A stretch of DNA of 64,000 nucleotides from an uncultured Collinsella sp. (GCA_959020715.1 CAUESV010000001.1:429126-493125), one strand, 5' to 3'; shown: positions 17,415 through 26,524, numbered from the stretch's first letter. A program made the numbers and translations. Notes: generated from the sequence alone by a model not told the origin.

Positions 17415-18899
17415 CTAATCCCTTAGCCACTTAGCTGCATTGGGATGGTCGTCGCAAAAGTACTTCTTGGCGCGGAAGGGCCGCATGCCGGTCACCTTGA
17501 CCAGGCAATCGGTGCGTGGCATAAGCCCAACCTCGCCTGGGGTCATCACGCAACCGCGCACATCTACGGCAGTGCGCTCGGCGCCCACGTACTTGGTGCC
17601 CAAAACCGACTCGCCACACAGTTCGCTTATGTAGTTCTGCGTCGCGATGTTGCTGCCGCCACCCATATAGACCAAGCTATCGCAGTTATCGAGGATGGTA
17701 AGCGCCGTGGATTTGCCGTACACGGCATCGAGCTGGCTCAGCGATTGCGCACACATCAAAAAGCTAATGCCGCGACTGCGCACGGTCGCAATGCTGCGTT
17801 CAAAATCGGGGATGCGTCCCACATTGGGAAACTCATCGAGCACAAACTGCACGCGACGCTGCAAATGGCCGCTGGGGCTGGCATCGGCACGGCGCTGGGC
17901 AAGGTTAAACAGCTGCTTAAGGGCAACGTTCGCAAGCCATGCATTAGCCGAATCGTTGTCGCTCACCTTAAGATCGATCATGCGCTTGCCCTCGTCAATA
18001 CGATCAAGACGCATCTCGTCATTCTCAAAAACGCGCATGAGCTGAGGCGTCTTAAGCCGCGAGATAGTTGCATTGAGCGTGATCAGAATACTCTTAAGCG
18101 TCCTATCTGCCGCACCTCGAAAATCGCGATACTGCTCAACGCCATACAGATCAGCGTTCTCCGCACCAAACTTATCGAGAAACTCCCTGGACTCCACCTC
18201 TTCTACAAGGTAGTCCAACGGGAATCGCCCCTCACCATCTCCCGTAACCTTGATGAGCGCAGCCAGTTTAAAGACGTTGTTCATCTTAAGGTAGCGGCGC
18301 GGGGCATTGGGGTCCTCACCCGGCGTAAGGGTGCCGGCAAGGGTCTCCAGGAGGAACAGGATTCCAACAATCGCTCGAAGCAGCAGGTCGCTCGCGTTAT
18401 TCCAGAACGGATCATACCTAAGGCTACGGCCGTCAGGATCGACCCCCTCCATGATTGCCGCCACTGTGGTGGGGATATCCTCGACATCCATCACGTAGCG
18501 CAGAGGGTCGTATCCGGCCGACTGCTCGGGATTTACAGTATCGAGAACCGTTACCTCGTAGCCGTCCTCTTCAAAGCCTTTCCCCGTACGGCGCAGCAGC
18601 TCACCCTTGGTGTCTGTGACCACATAACAGCATTCGTGGTGATTGAGCAGGTTGGGCAAAATGAAACTCGCCGTTTTGCCGCTGCCGGTGCCTCCAAAGG
18701 CAAAGACATTGTTGGACACACTCGTCTCCCAATGCTTGTCGTCCTCGTAGAACGCCACCGTGGCACCCTTAGCCAGGATCACATCGCGCTGCTCATCGCC
18801 AGACGACAGCGCCCGCATCTCCTCCTTAGTCGCCCACTTCTTGGTCTGATACTCCGTTTGCTGCGCGGCCTCGTAGCCGTACATCTTGATGACTGACAT
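17415..18899 (-). CDS. VirD4/TraG-type conjugative coupling ATPase
   Basis: A 494-residue ATPase. Walker A GGTGSGKT is at 69-76 and Walker B FVLDEFPNVG has Asp355. The downstream segment SRGISFLMCAQSLSQLD matches the coupling-protein family, which passes DNA-protein complexes to a type IV secretion channel. No N-terminal membrane helices are seen, so it is either a soluble variant or truncated relative to TraG. ATG 18899 has AGGAA eight bases upstream; an upstream in-frame start is unsupported. No relaxase or channel gene is in the window, so the element is incomplete here. Confidence 0.85.
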   Translation of the reverse strand: MSVIKMYGYEAAQQTEYQTKKWATKEEMRALSSGDEQRDVILAKGATVAFYEDDKHWETSVSNNVFAFGGTGSGKTASFILPNLLNHHECCYVVTDTKGELLRRTGKGFEEDGYEVTVLDTVNPEQSAGYDPLRYVMDVEDIPTTVAAIMEGVDPDGRSLRYDPFWNNASDLLLRAIVGILFLLETLAGTLTPGEDPNAPRRYLKMNNVFKLAALIKVTGDGEGRFPLDYLVEEVESREFLDKFGAENADLYGVEQYRDFRGAADRTLKSILITLNATISRLKTPQLMRVFENDEMRLDRIDEGKRMIDLKVSDNDSANAWLANVALKQLFNLAQRRADASPSGHLQRRVQFVLDEFPNVGRIPDFERSIATVRSRGISFLMCAQSLSQLDAVYGKSTALTILDNCDSLVYMGGGSNIATQNYISELCGESVLGTKYVGAERTAVDVRGCVMTPGEVGLMPRTDCLVKVTGMRPFRAKKYFCDDHPNAAKWLRD

Positions 18900-18936
18900 G
18901 GCGCGGTTCCTTTCTTGTGCGTGGTGTTGGCGGTTG

Positions 18937-19854
18937 TTAGGCAATGCGATCGACACCGTCGTCCTCATTGAGCTGCGCCGAGCGCGGCGACTTGGTCGCG
19001 TGGCCGATCAGCCGCTCGGCCTGCGCCAGATAACTCTCGCGAGCAGCAGTTGAAACCGTTGTGTCGCCCAGGTACGCAAGCAGTGCATGGATCATCAGCT
19101 TGTCAAGCAGGTCGTAATCTTTATGATGCTTGATATTGAGGAGATAGCGATCTTCGAGTCCGTGTACTTTGTTGGTCAAATCGATTTCCATCTTTTCCTC
19201 CATGTAATAAAAAGTGTGTCGTCCATCCGAAAGTGCCTCAAACGGGCGTTTGACGCATAGCTCAAAGTTGAAACGCGGACTCGCATCGAACACGCGTCGT
19301 TGCACCTTGAGGTAGCGCTTATAAAACATGACGGCATCGTCTTCATCCGCCGTAAAGCCACGCGATCCATCGCGGTGCAGCCGGTCGCATGGCTTTCTGC
19401 CATCGGTGTGGCGCACGAAGGAGGACGGGATATAGGCGCCCTGCTTGGTGCTGTACTTCATCCCTGTCGCAACTTCCTCGAACAAGAGAACGCCAGCCGA
19501 TTTAAAGCCCGCAGTACGCCCGTGCCTAAACATACTCACCACAGTCGCTACACTGCCTATGCGGCTATCGCGCGGGGGAAAATACAGCGGAAGCAAAGCG
19601 AGTGTCGCGGCAGTCAAAAGTTCGCGGGCCTCGTGCACATCGGCTCGATACCGCTCGGGAACCAGCCCGGGAATATCGGGCGAGCGCTCTTCCAGCACGC
19701 CAACGAGCGATTTAGCCAGGCGCTCGACGTTCTTCTCGCCGCAGTACGGACACGGAAGTGGCAGCTCTGCCTTTCCGTTCTCTTCGCACATACCACGGAG
19801 ATCCTCGTCGATCGCGCTGAGGAATGTCTCGTAGATACTGTCCCGCTTCTTCAT
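18937..19854 (-). CDS. Hypothetical protein upstream of the coupling ATPase
   Basis: A 305-residue protein with a CPYCG motif at 35-39 that could form half of a zinc ribbon; a second CxxC pair is not evident. The rest is mixed helix and strand with no recognised family. It starts at ATG 19854, with a weak GAAAGAAG site, and ends 37 bp before the coupling-ATPase start, so the two are probably co-transcribed. Confidence 0.6.
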   Translation of the reverse strand: MKKRDSIYETFLSAIDEDLRGMCEENGKAELPLPCPYCGEKNVERLAKSLVGVLEERSPDIPGLVPERYRADVHEARELLTAATLALLPLYFPPRDSRIGSVATVVSMFRHGRTAGFKSAGVLLFEEVATGMKYSTKQGAYIPSSFVRHTDGRKPCDRLHRDGSRGFTADEDDAVMFYKRYLKVQRRVFDASPRFNFELCVKRPFEALSDGRHTFYYMEEKMEIDLTNKVHGLEDRYLLNIKHHKDYDLLDKLMIHALLAYLGDTTVSTAARESYLAQAERLIGHATKSPRSAQLNEDDGVDRIA

Positions 19855-19905
19855 GAATGCTTCTTTCTGTCCGGTTGCAGATGTTTGTCGATTAGTCTGT
19901 TCTAA

Positions 19906-19931
19906 GTTCTAGAATATTCTGACGCTAGAAC
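19906..19931. promoter_or_regulatory. Inverted repeat between divergent genes
   Basis: GTTCTAG at 19906-19912 and CTAGAAC at 19925-19931, with the palindrome AGAATATTCT overlapping the left arm. It lies in the A+T-rich 289-bp gap between the conjugation-type block and the HsdM-like gene, where promoters for both are expected. Possible operator. Confidence 0.35.
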
Positions 19932-20143
19932 GATGATTATCGATCTAACCTGTAGTTTCATAAGTGAAATCGTCCTGCTTGATTGCTTAGTTTGCCTAAA
20001 GGCTACAAAGCGAATGCATCAAGCAATTGCTATTGAGTTGGCTTTGGATTGCTTCGAGGATAGCACAGTGCGCTGTTCTCGTCATTAGAAATTTTCAAAT
20101 TTTTCTGCTAATATAAACCCACTAAGAAGAAAGGGCTCTATAC

Positions 20144-21583
20144 ATGCGTGAAACTACATCATCATTGCCACGCCTCACTGCCGCCGCCCTCTCGCGCGCG
20201 CTTAACCTGGAACAAGGCAGTCGCCTGCTCACCGTACGTCTACCTGGCGCCGTGGATACCGAAGATCTCGCTAAGTGCTTTGCCCTAAACGGTAACGGCG
20301 TGCCCGATATTTGCGAGCTTGAACCCAGCAAGCAGAATGCAAGCGATGATAATGCGACGCCGGTGTTTGTCGATGCATCAAACTACTACCGCGCAAACAA
20401 GCGCGATGTCGAAAAAGACAGTGCCGCGCTCATCGATTATTTGGAGCCTGGCTACCTTGATTTTTGCGACTGGGGTCCTTTTATTTGGTGCCTGTATGCT
20501 CTCGCCCTTTCGGGCCGCACTCAAGCAGCCGTGGTGCTTCCCGCCGATTTACTTGATAAAGCTGAGCAGGCACGCACGATTTTGATACGCGAAGGGCTCA
20601 TCGAGAGCATCGTTTATTTACCGTTTTCCGAACCCACGCGCCGCATGACGAGCGCGCTTCTCATAATGTCTACGGGAAATCGCAGCGTAGCATTTCGCAG
20701 CGTAATCGAATCCGGACCGCGCTTTCAGTATGTGGCTAGGAGATTGTATCATTCAGACGCCTCTTTTACCGTCTCGCCCGACTGGGCTCGCATTGATACA
20801 AATACGCCCAGATCGACGCCCATCGAAACGTCCGTTTTCGCTACACGAGAGTTGCTCCAACACCACGCCCCTCTCTCAAAAGGCAAAATCAGCCTCATCG
20901 CCATCACTCGAAACTACAGCGCCACACTCGGTGACTCTTTTACGCGAGTAGCGCCGTTCATGCCCCGCGAGAGCACGACGTCGAACGACGTTGACGCATT
21001 CGAGGTGCGCCGGATCTCATCTCAGGATTTTCAGGACGGTAATCTTCTGCCTGTAGATGCTGCAGACGATCAAAATGGTTCGGATTCTAAATTCGTAAAG
21101 GTAGACCCCGGCGTCCTCGATCGCTACGAGCTCCGCGCCGGCGATATCGTCATGCCGCGAATGCTGGGTCGCTCTGGCGCATCCAACTTGCTCGTGGTCA
21201 GTGCCGCAGACGCGAAGCAACATCTAGTTGCCTCACATAACACCACCGTCGTTCGCCCGTCATTCCAAACGATGACCGAAGATGAGCGCGTGGTGTTTTC
21301 GGAGATAATTGTTGGATACCTTACCGAAGGCCACGGGGCGCAGCTGATTCAAGCATTAACTGAAGCAGCCAACATCCGCGCCATCCGTCCTAGCGACCTG
21401 TTTGAGATCGAAGTCCCGCCGGCGCTCGACCCGCGCACGCGCGAGTACAGTGAATCCATCAATCGCTTTGCCGAGGTCGTAAGGGCAAAGAAACAAGCCG
21501 AGGCCGCTGTCGCCCAAGCCCAGCGCGACCTCGAAGCCGCAAAGAAGGCCGTCACTCAGGTGGTCGACCAGGCCTGCGAGTAG
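20144..21583 (+). CDS. HsdM-like protein apparently lacking catalytic motifs
   Basis: A 479-residue protein. Residues 115-180 resemble the part of type I N6-adenine methylases that follows the NPPF motif (AAVVLPADLL, then LIESIVYLPF). The expected SAM-binding FxGxG and the NPP(F/Y) catalytic motif upstream are not found. The C-terminal half has S-subunit-like phrases (YELRAGDIVMPRM) and ends in a coiled coil. It could be a degenerate methylase or a specificity/sensor protein built from that fold. AAAGGG precedes the start by about nine bases. No HsdR or intact HsdM is nearby. A bidirectional terminator follows. Confidence 0.55.
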   Translation: MRETTSSLPRLTAAALSRALNLEQGSRLLTVRLPGAVDTEDLAKCFALNGNGVPDICELEPSKQNASDDNATPVFVDASNYYRANKRDVEKDSAALIDYLEPGYLDFCDWGPFIWCLYALALSGRTQAAVVLPADLLDKAEQARTILIREGLIESIVYLPFSEPTRRMTSALLIMSTGNRSVAFRSVIESGPRFQYVARRLYHSDASFTVSPDWARIDTNTPRSTPIETSVFATRELLQHHAPLSKGKISLIAITRNYSATLGDSFTRVAPFMPRESTTSNDVDAFEVRRISSQDFQDGNLLPVDAADDQNGSDSKFVKVDPGVLDRYELRAGDIVMPRMLGRSGASNLLVVSAADAKQHLVASHNTTVVRPSFQTMTEDERVVFSEIIVGYLTEGHGAQLIQALTEAANIRAIRPSDLFEIEVPPALDPRTREYSESINRFAEVVRAKKQAEAAVAQAQRDLEAAKKAVTQVVDQACE

Positions 21584-21604
21584 CGCGTAGGCAGTAGAAA
21601 CGAC

Positions 21605-21643
21605 TTAAGCCGGCGACAGGAACTAATCCTGCCGCCGGCTTAA
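21605..21643. terminator. Bidirectional terminator between convergent genes
   Basis: TTAAGCCGGCG and CGCCGGCTTAA arms, with an inner AGGA/TCCT stem, between the ends of the HsdM-like gene and abiEii. Confidence 0.75.
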
Positions 21644-21652
21644 CTATCTAGA

Positions 21653-22543
21653 CTATTCCCATCCCGTGGTCTGAGGATTCCATTTGCGCATATTCGCCGA
21701 ATGATTAAAGCACGGTGCATACAATCGATTGACGATCTCTTCTGCCCCAGCAATGTTCCCCGCGAGATCAAGTACCCCCGCCTGCCTCGCCATCTTTACG
21801 TACTGCGCAGAACCATTTTGTTTCCACCGGAGAGGCGTCACGAACTCTTCCGGCATTACCACCTTGCGGGCAGACGCTTCTTTCTCGACCCTCTCGACAA
21901 GCGTAGCCCCATCGACGAAGCAAGTTTTCGCGTACACCAAGACGTCGACTATATCCTTGATTCGCGAAGAGGCACGGCCCTCATGCATCTCTATCATTGC
22001 GAGCAATTTATCTGCAAGGGCACTCTCCACTCGGCATACTCGATAGTCGCAGACTGGGAGCCCCTCGATATTCAAACGGTCGATCGGCGCAAGAACCTCA
22101 GGCTCAAGTCCCCGCACTTCATCAATCACCAAGTCAATTGAAATTGGCTGCAGTTTCTTGGCTCCCATAAAGGGGGTGAACCACACCTTCGCACCGCACC
22201 GATACTCATCTTCTTCTTTGATCTGCTCTGCACGATCAAAGACAAACGAAACGAAATCCTCCAGATCAATCGAAGCCGCCTGCACCAGATCGGCAATAGC
22301 CTCTTCGAGACTTTCCTCTTGAGCAACTAAGTCAATATCTCTTGTGACACGCGCATCGAGAGTTCGCGCCAGGACGCTTTGGCCACCCTTGAGCACAAAG
22401 CTGCCGTCATCTTCTGAAAAAACGCGACATAGGAAGCGATGAAAGTAGAAACCGACGATCGCCCGATTAGTATCCATCGGCGATTCTCTTGCGGCATCCC
22501 TAACAGCCATCTCCAGTGCGGCAGGTGTTTTGTACTTCACCAT
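21653..22543 (-). CDS. abiEii: AbiEii-family nucleotidyltransferase toxin
   Basis: A 296-residue toxin of a type IV toxin-antitoxin pair. The nucleotidyltransferase signature is clear: KGGQS at 52-56 and RDIDL with Asp69 and Asp71; a later RIKDIVDVL matches the conserved K-x-x-D-x-x-D segment. AbiEii-type enzymes modify tRNA or other RNA and stop growth, blocking phage spread. It lies 15 bp after abiEi, the normal order. Confidence 0.88.
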   Translation of the reverse strand: MVKYKTPAALEMAVRDAARESPMDTNRAIVGFYFHRFLCRVFSEDDGSFVLKGGQSVLARTLDARVTRDIDLVAQEESLEEAIADLVQAASIDLEDFVSFVFDRAEQIKEEDEYRCGAKVWFTPFMGAKKLQPISIDLVIDEVRGLEPEVLAPIDRLNIEGLPVCDYRVCRVESALADKLLAMIEMHEGRASSRIKDIVDVLVYAKTCFVDGATLVERVEKEASARKVVMPEEFVTPLRWKQNGSAQYVKMARQAGVLDLAGNIAGAEEIVNRLYAPCFNHSANMRKWNPQTTGWE

Positions 22544-22558
22544 GTCCTCCGTCTCTCA

Positions 22559-23182
22559 TTACCCGTTCAGCGCCGTCAACAAGGGCATCATCAACTCGCG
22601 TCGTTTGGCGGTTTTAGAGTTCTCCTCTACAAGATCTTTCAGCCGCTGCATATCGAGCCCTCGCCCAAGCGCGTCGTTATAGGCATCGATAATTAATGAG
22701 GGGTCCTCGCAATCGAGGCAAAGATCGACAAGCGTGCGCTCGGGTTTAGTTACCGGCAGGCCGTCGAGCCAAACGATGTCCTGCTCAGCGATCTCGCGCT
22801 TTACAAAGGAAAGGGATTCGTTTCTTGTATTGATACGCATGGGCGCGGTCATCCTGTAGGGGGACAGATAAAAATCGCCCATTTGCTGCAGGTTCGCCGC
22901 CGTCGTACCGCTCACGGCAATGCCATCCCACTGGCGTTTTCTCTCCCACGCGCAAAGGGAGGGATTGGTGAGCTTCCAGAAAGCGTTGAGCTCGTCGGTA
23001 TCTCGGCGCTGCGTGCCCGACATCCGGTAGGCGCCGTGGCATATCCGTTCAAGACGCCCTGCACGGCATGAGTGTGCCAGTGCATCTCGAGAGATGTCCA
23101 TGCGAGCCGCCTGGGCCGTGGTGAACACGCCCTCGCTCTCGGAAAGCTCGCCTATCGCCGTTATGTTGCTAAAGTACTTCAT
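22559..23182 (-). CDS. abiEi: AbiEi-family antitoxin/repressor
   Basis: A 207-residue protein. An N-terminal winged-helix segment (residues 1-55, including GVFTTAQAARM and RLERICHGAYRM) is followed by the larger domain typical of AbiEi. Such proteins neutralise AbiEii and repress their own operon. ATG 23182 is chosen over ATG 23206: neither has a ribosome site, but a promoter (TTGCAA, 16 bp, TACAAT) places the transcription start at about 23182, which would give a leaderless mRNA. Confidence 0.85.
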   Translation of the reverse strand: MKYFSNITAIGELSESEGVFTTAQAARMDISRDALAHSCRAGRLERICHGAYRMSGTQRRDTDELNAFWKLTNPSLCAWERKRQWDGIAVSGTTAANLQQMGDFYLSPYRMTAPMRINTRNESLSFVKREIAEQDIVWLDGLPVTKPERTLVDLCLDCEDPSLIIDAYNDALGRGLDMQRLKDLVEENSKTAKRRELMMPLLTALNG

Positions 23183-23216
23183 GTCGCAATTGTAGGATAT
23201 TTTCATACTTTTGCAA
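23182..23216 (-). promoter_or_regulatory. Promoter of abiEi-abiEii, probably leaderless
   Basis: On the minus strand, -35 TTGCAA is at 23216-23211 and -10 TACAAT at 23194-23189, 16 bp apart. The expected start point coincides with the A of ATG 23182. Confidence 0.5.
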
Positions 23217-23300
23217 CGTGATTATAATTCCTTATGATCGGCGCGCTTTGTTTATCCTATGTCTGGCGCCGTTTTGCACCGGCACCTCATCCCCCGCTAT

Positions 23301-23482
23301 CGAGGTCTAATACTTTTCCGCGAAGTGAACGTCTGTTTTAGGACCCCTGAAGCATCCACATTTTTCGTCGGCAAGATCGCAGGATTCCAGTATCGAAACC
23401 GCAGGAAACGATGTCCTTAAAGTGTCGATGCTTCGGGGGTCCGTTTTAGCTCGTTCACTTCTCGGAAAAGTATTAGACCTCG
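23301..23482. repeat. Long hairpin element, copy 1
   Basis: A 182-bp near-perfect inverted repeat with arms of about 66 bases. The outer arm CGAGGTCTAATAC pairs with GTATTAGACCTCG. Inside lies CTTTTCCGCGAAGTGAACG, then GGACCCC and GAAGCATC paired with their complements. A second copy is at 26337-26524. The remaining parts of the 490-bp gap before the DUF4342 gene show nothing recognisable. Confidence 0.85.
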
Positions 23483-23696
23483 CTGCTAGCTACCCAGAAG
23501 GACACCTCTTCCTTCCCCACTGCAACCCAAAAACTCATCCAACATTAATCTTGGCTCAAGAATCGCTTAATCTATAACCTGCACTATAGAGTTCGACCGA
23601 GGGCGGGGCGGCACCGCGCAACGCAGGCCGCCGAACGCAACGCTCGCGCCCGGGCAGATCGCCCGGCGTCGCGCCCATCGAACGAAAGGACAGGTC

Positions 23697-24239
23697 ATGG
23701 ACGACCTCGAAAAAGTTGAAACCATCCGCACCAAGTGCAACGTGAGCTACACCGATGCCAAGGCTGCGCTCGACGCCGCCGACGGTAACGTCCTGGACGC
23801 CATCATCTGGCTCGAGTCGCAGGGCAAGACCCAGACCACGTCGGCGCATGCCGCCACCGAGTCCGAGCCGGTCGATGAGCCCTCGGCCGAGATGGTCGCC
23901 GCGCAGGCCGCCTACGAGAAGTCGAGCGAAAAGACCGACTTTTCCAAGAAGATGGACAGCGTGTGGGAGTACCTCAAAAAGCTCTTCCGCCTGAGCCTGG
24001 ACACCAAGTTTATCGCCACGCGCCGCGATGCGATCATCCTCAACATCCCCATCCTGATTCCCATCGTCGCGCTGTTTGCCTGGGGCGCCACGATTTGGCT
24101 GATGCTGCTTGGCCTGTTCTTTGGCATGCGCTACCGCATCGATAGCGACGGCGACGTGCCCGGCAGCATCAACAACCTGATGGACAGCGCTGCCAATGCC
24201 GCGGACGACATCAAGCAAAATCTCAACGACGACAAGTAA
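23697..24239 (+). CDS. DUF4342 protein with UBA-like N-terminus
   Basis: A 180-residue protein. Residues 1-45 resemble a UBA/TS-N helical bundle (VSYTDAKAALDAADGNVLDA), and residues 85-150 match DUF4342, with one long membrane segment (NIPILIPIVALFAWGATIWL). A low-complexity linker joins them. It is probably membrane-anchored with a cytoplasmic binding domain. AAAGGA precedes the ATG. It lies 18 bp before a response-regulator gene and is likely co-transcribed with the two-component system. Confidence 0.75.
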   Translation: MDDLEKVETIRTKCNVSYTDAKAALDAADGNVLDAIIWLESQGKTQTTSAHAATESEPVDEPSAEMVAAQAAYEKSSEKTDFSKKMDSVWEYLKKLFRLSLDTKFIATRRDAIILNIPILIPIVALFAWGATIWLMLLGLFFGMRYRIDSDGDVPGSINNLMDSAANAADDIKQNLNDDK

Positions 24240-24257
24240 TCGCAGACGGGGGCACGC

Positions 24258-25043
24258 ATGGCACGGATCCTGATCGTAGAGGACGAGGAGAAAATCGCCC
24301 GCTTTGTGACGCTCGAGCTGGAGCACGAGGGCTACCAGGTGGAACACGCCGCCGATGGCCGCACTGCCGTGGACCTGGCGCTGGAGCGCGACTACGATCT
24401 GATTCTGCTCGACGTGCTGTTGCCGCAGCTCAACGGCATGGAGGTCTTGCGGCGTGTCCGCAAGCACAAGGATGTGCCGGTGATTATGGTCACCGCGCGC
24501 GATGCCGTGATGGACAAAGTGGCCGGGCTCGATGCCGGCGCCGACGATTACCTGACCAAGCCATTTGCGATTGAGGAGCTGTTCGCACGGATCCGCGTGG
24601 CACTGAAGCGCTCGGAAGCCGTGCGAGCGGCTTCGGGCGTTGGCGGCGCCGGTACTGGGGCGGGTACGGCAGGCGGCGCGGGCACCGGAGCCGCTGCGAT
24701 GCCCCCGGTCGGCGACTCGACCCAGGCTTCCGCCGCGCCCTCCCCCGCCGCGCTCGCCGTGGGTTCGGTCGCGCTCGATCCCGACCGCCGCGAAGTCACG
24801 GTCGGCGGCTCGCCCATCGCGCTCACGGCCCGCGAGTTCGACGTCCTCGCCCTGCTTATGACGCATGCCGAAACCGTGCTCACGCGCGAGCGCATCGCGC
24901 ACGAGGCGCTGGGCTACGAATACGTGGGCGACACCAACAACGTCGACGTGCACATCGCGCACCTGCGCGCCAAGATCGAGGACGCCGGCGGTGCCCGCAT
25001 CATCCAAACCGTGCGCGGGGTGGGCTATGTCTGCCGCGCGTAA
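24258..25043 (+). CDS. OmpR/PhoB-family response regulator
   Basis: A 261-residue regulator. The receiver domain (1-120) has the acidic pair in VEDEE, phospho-acceptor Asp52 (LLDVLLP) and Lys101 (YLTKPF). The C-terminal winged helix ends in IIQTVRGVGYVCRA. Between them is an unusual Gly/Ala/Pro-rich linker of about 50 residues (about 127-175), much longer than in typical family members. It overlaps the kinase gene by 17 bases. Confidence 0.92.
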   Translation: MARILIVEDEEKIARFVTLELEHEGYQVEHAADGRTAVDLALERDYDLILLDVLLPQLNGMEVLRRVRKHKDVPVIMVTARDAVMDKVAGLDAGADDYLTKPFAIEELFARIRVALKRSEAVRAASGVGGAGTGAGTAGGAGTGAAAMPPVGDSTQASAAPSPAALAVGSVALDPDRREVTVGGSPIALTAREFDVLALLMTHAETVLTRERIAHEALGYEYVGDTNNVDVHIAHLRAKIEDAGGARIIQTVRGVGYVCRA

Positions 25044-26322
25044 CGCCGAGACCAAGCGCGTCACCTCCATCGCCCGTGCCATCAACTGGAGCTACATGTG
25101 GCGCCGCCTGGCGAGCTACATCTGGCTCGACCTGTGGCTGCTGGTTGCTGCGGCGGCGATCCTCATCTATGGCTATAACCAAACGCTGCCCGACGGCGCG
25201 TTTACCGCGGGATGGATCCCCGGTGCCGCCGTCCACGGCATGTCGCTGACGCCCGCGTACGGCTGGGACCCCGCCACGCTCACCTATACCGTCGAGCTTG
25301 CGCGCACCACCAAGACCTTCCCCCTCGCGCAGGACCTCATCGCGCTGTGGCCCCTCTATCTTGTCGTTGCAGGTGGGCAGGTCATCAGCGTGCTCAACAT
25401 GCTCGGCGGCGCCCGCCGCGTGCGCCGCACCATGGCACCGCTCAACGACCTGGCCCTGCGCGTAGACGAGCTCAGCCGTATGCAGCTCTCCGGCGGCAAG
25501 ATGGAAACGCTGGAGCAGGCCATCGAGCGCGCAAGCGTCGACTCGCCGAGCGTCACCACCGGCGACGCCGACCTGGCGAGCATCGAGGTCGCGCTCAACC
25601 GCCTGCTGCGCCAGATGCAAGAGGCAAAGCTGCAGCAGATGCGCTTTGTCAACGATGCAAGCCACGAGCTACGAACGCCCATCGCGGTGATTCAGGGTTA
25701 CGTAAACATGCTCGACCGCTGGGGCAAAGATGACCCGGACGTGCTGGCGGAATCCATCGCGTCCCTCAAGGCCGAAAGCGAGCATATGCAGGAGCTCGTG
25801 GAGCAGCTGCTGTTTTTGGCGCGCGGCGATGCCGGGCGCACGGTCCTGCGGCGTGCGAATACCAACCTGGCCGCACTGGTCGGCGAGGTATGCGAGGAGT
25901 CACAGATGATCGATGCCGAGCACACGTATCGGCTGGCTTTTGACGCCTTGCTTGCCAGCGACCCGCGCTGCGACGCGCCCGTCGACGTGGCGCTCGTGAA
26001 GCAGGCTCTGCGCGTGATCGTGCAAAACGCCGCCAAGTATTCGGACGCGGGCACATCCATCTCGTTTGGCGTGACGCCGGATGCGGGCGCGGGCACGATC
26101 GACATAAGTGTTGAGGACGAGGGCATCGGCATGAACCAGAAATCCGCAGCTCACGCATTCGAACGGTTCTACCGCGCCGACAACGCGCGCGATGCCGGCG
26201 CGCAGGGCTCGGGCCTGGGGCTCGCTATCGCCAAGTGGATCGTCGATAGCCACGGCGGCGTCATCGGCGTGACCTCGGTCGAGGGCGTCGGAAGTCGCTT
26301 TACGATTCGCCTGCCACGGTAG
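25027..26322 (+). CDS. Sensor histidine kinase
   Basis: A 431-residue kinase. One membrane segment lies near residues 36-52 and a second near 105-130, enclosing a short extracytoplasmic loop. The H-box has His213 (DASHELRTPIA), the N-box reads VIVQNAAKYS, and the G-boxes include DEGIGM, FERFYRAD and GSGLGLAIAKWIVDSHGG. It phosphorylates the adjacent regulator. ATG 25027 lies inside the end of the regulator gene, giving translational coupling. The signal is unknown. Confidence 0.92.
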   Translation: MSAARNAETKRVTSIARAINWSYMWRRLASYIWLDLWLLVAAAAILIYGYNQTLPDGAFTAGWIPGAAVHGMSLTPAYGWDPATLTYTVELARTTKTFPLAQDLIALWPLYLVVAGGQVISVLNMLGGARRVRRTMAPLNDLALRVDELSRMQLSGGKMETLEQAIERASVDSPSVTTGDADLASIEVALNRLLRQMQEAKLQQMRFVNDASHELRTPIAVIQGYVNMLDRWGKDDPDVLAESIASLKAESEHMQELVEQLLFLARGDAGRTVLRRANTNLAALVGEVCEESQMIDAEHTYRLAFDALLASDPRCDAPVDVALVKQALRVIVQNAAKYSDAGTSISFGVTPDAGAGTIDISVEDEGIGMNQKSAAHAFERFYRADNARDAGAQGSGLGLAIAKWIVDSHGGVIGVTSVEGVGSRFTIRLPR

Positions 26323-26336
26323 GGGCGTCTCTCACG

Positions 26337-26524
26337 AATCGAAGGTGAATGCTTTTCCGCGAAGTGAACGACCTATTTTGGACCCCCGGAGCATCCGCAC
26401 TTTTTGGCGCCAAAACCGCAGGAAATACCTGACAAAACCGCAGGAAAGAGCGACGTAAAAGTGTCGATGCTTCAGGGGTTCGATTTCACTCGTTCACTTC
26501 GCGGAAAAGCATTCACCTTCGATT
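26337..26524. repeat. Long hairpin element, copy 2
   Basis: A 188-bp inverted repeat that shares the core CTTTTCCGCGAAGTGAACG and GAAGCATC blocks with copy 1, but with a different outer arm, ATCGAAGGTGAATG, matched by its own complement at the other end. The centre holds two copies of AAACCGCAGGAAA. Confidence 0.85.

Noticed and set aside
24865..25026. N-terminal extension of the histidine kinase
   Set aside because: This part is the wrong frame of the response regulator; the kinase starts at ATG 25027.
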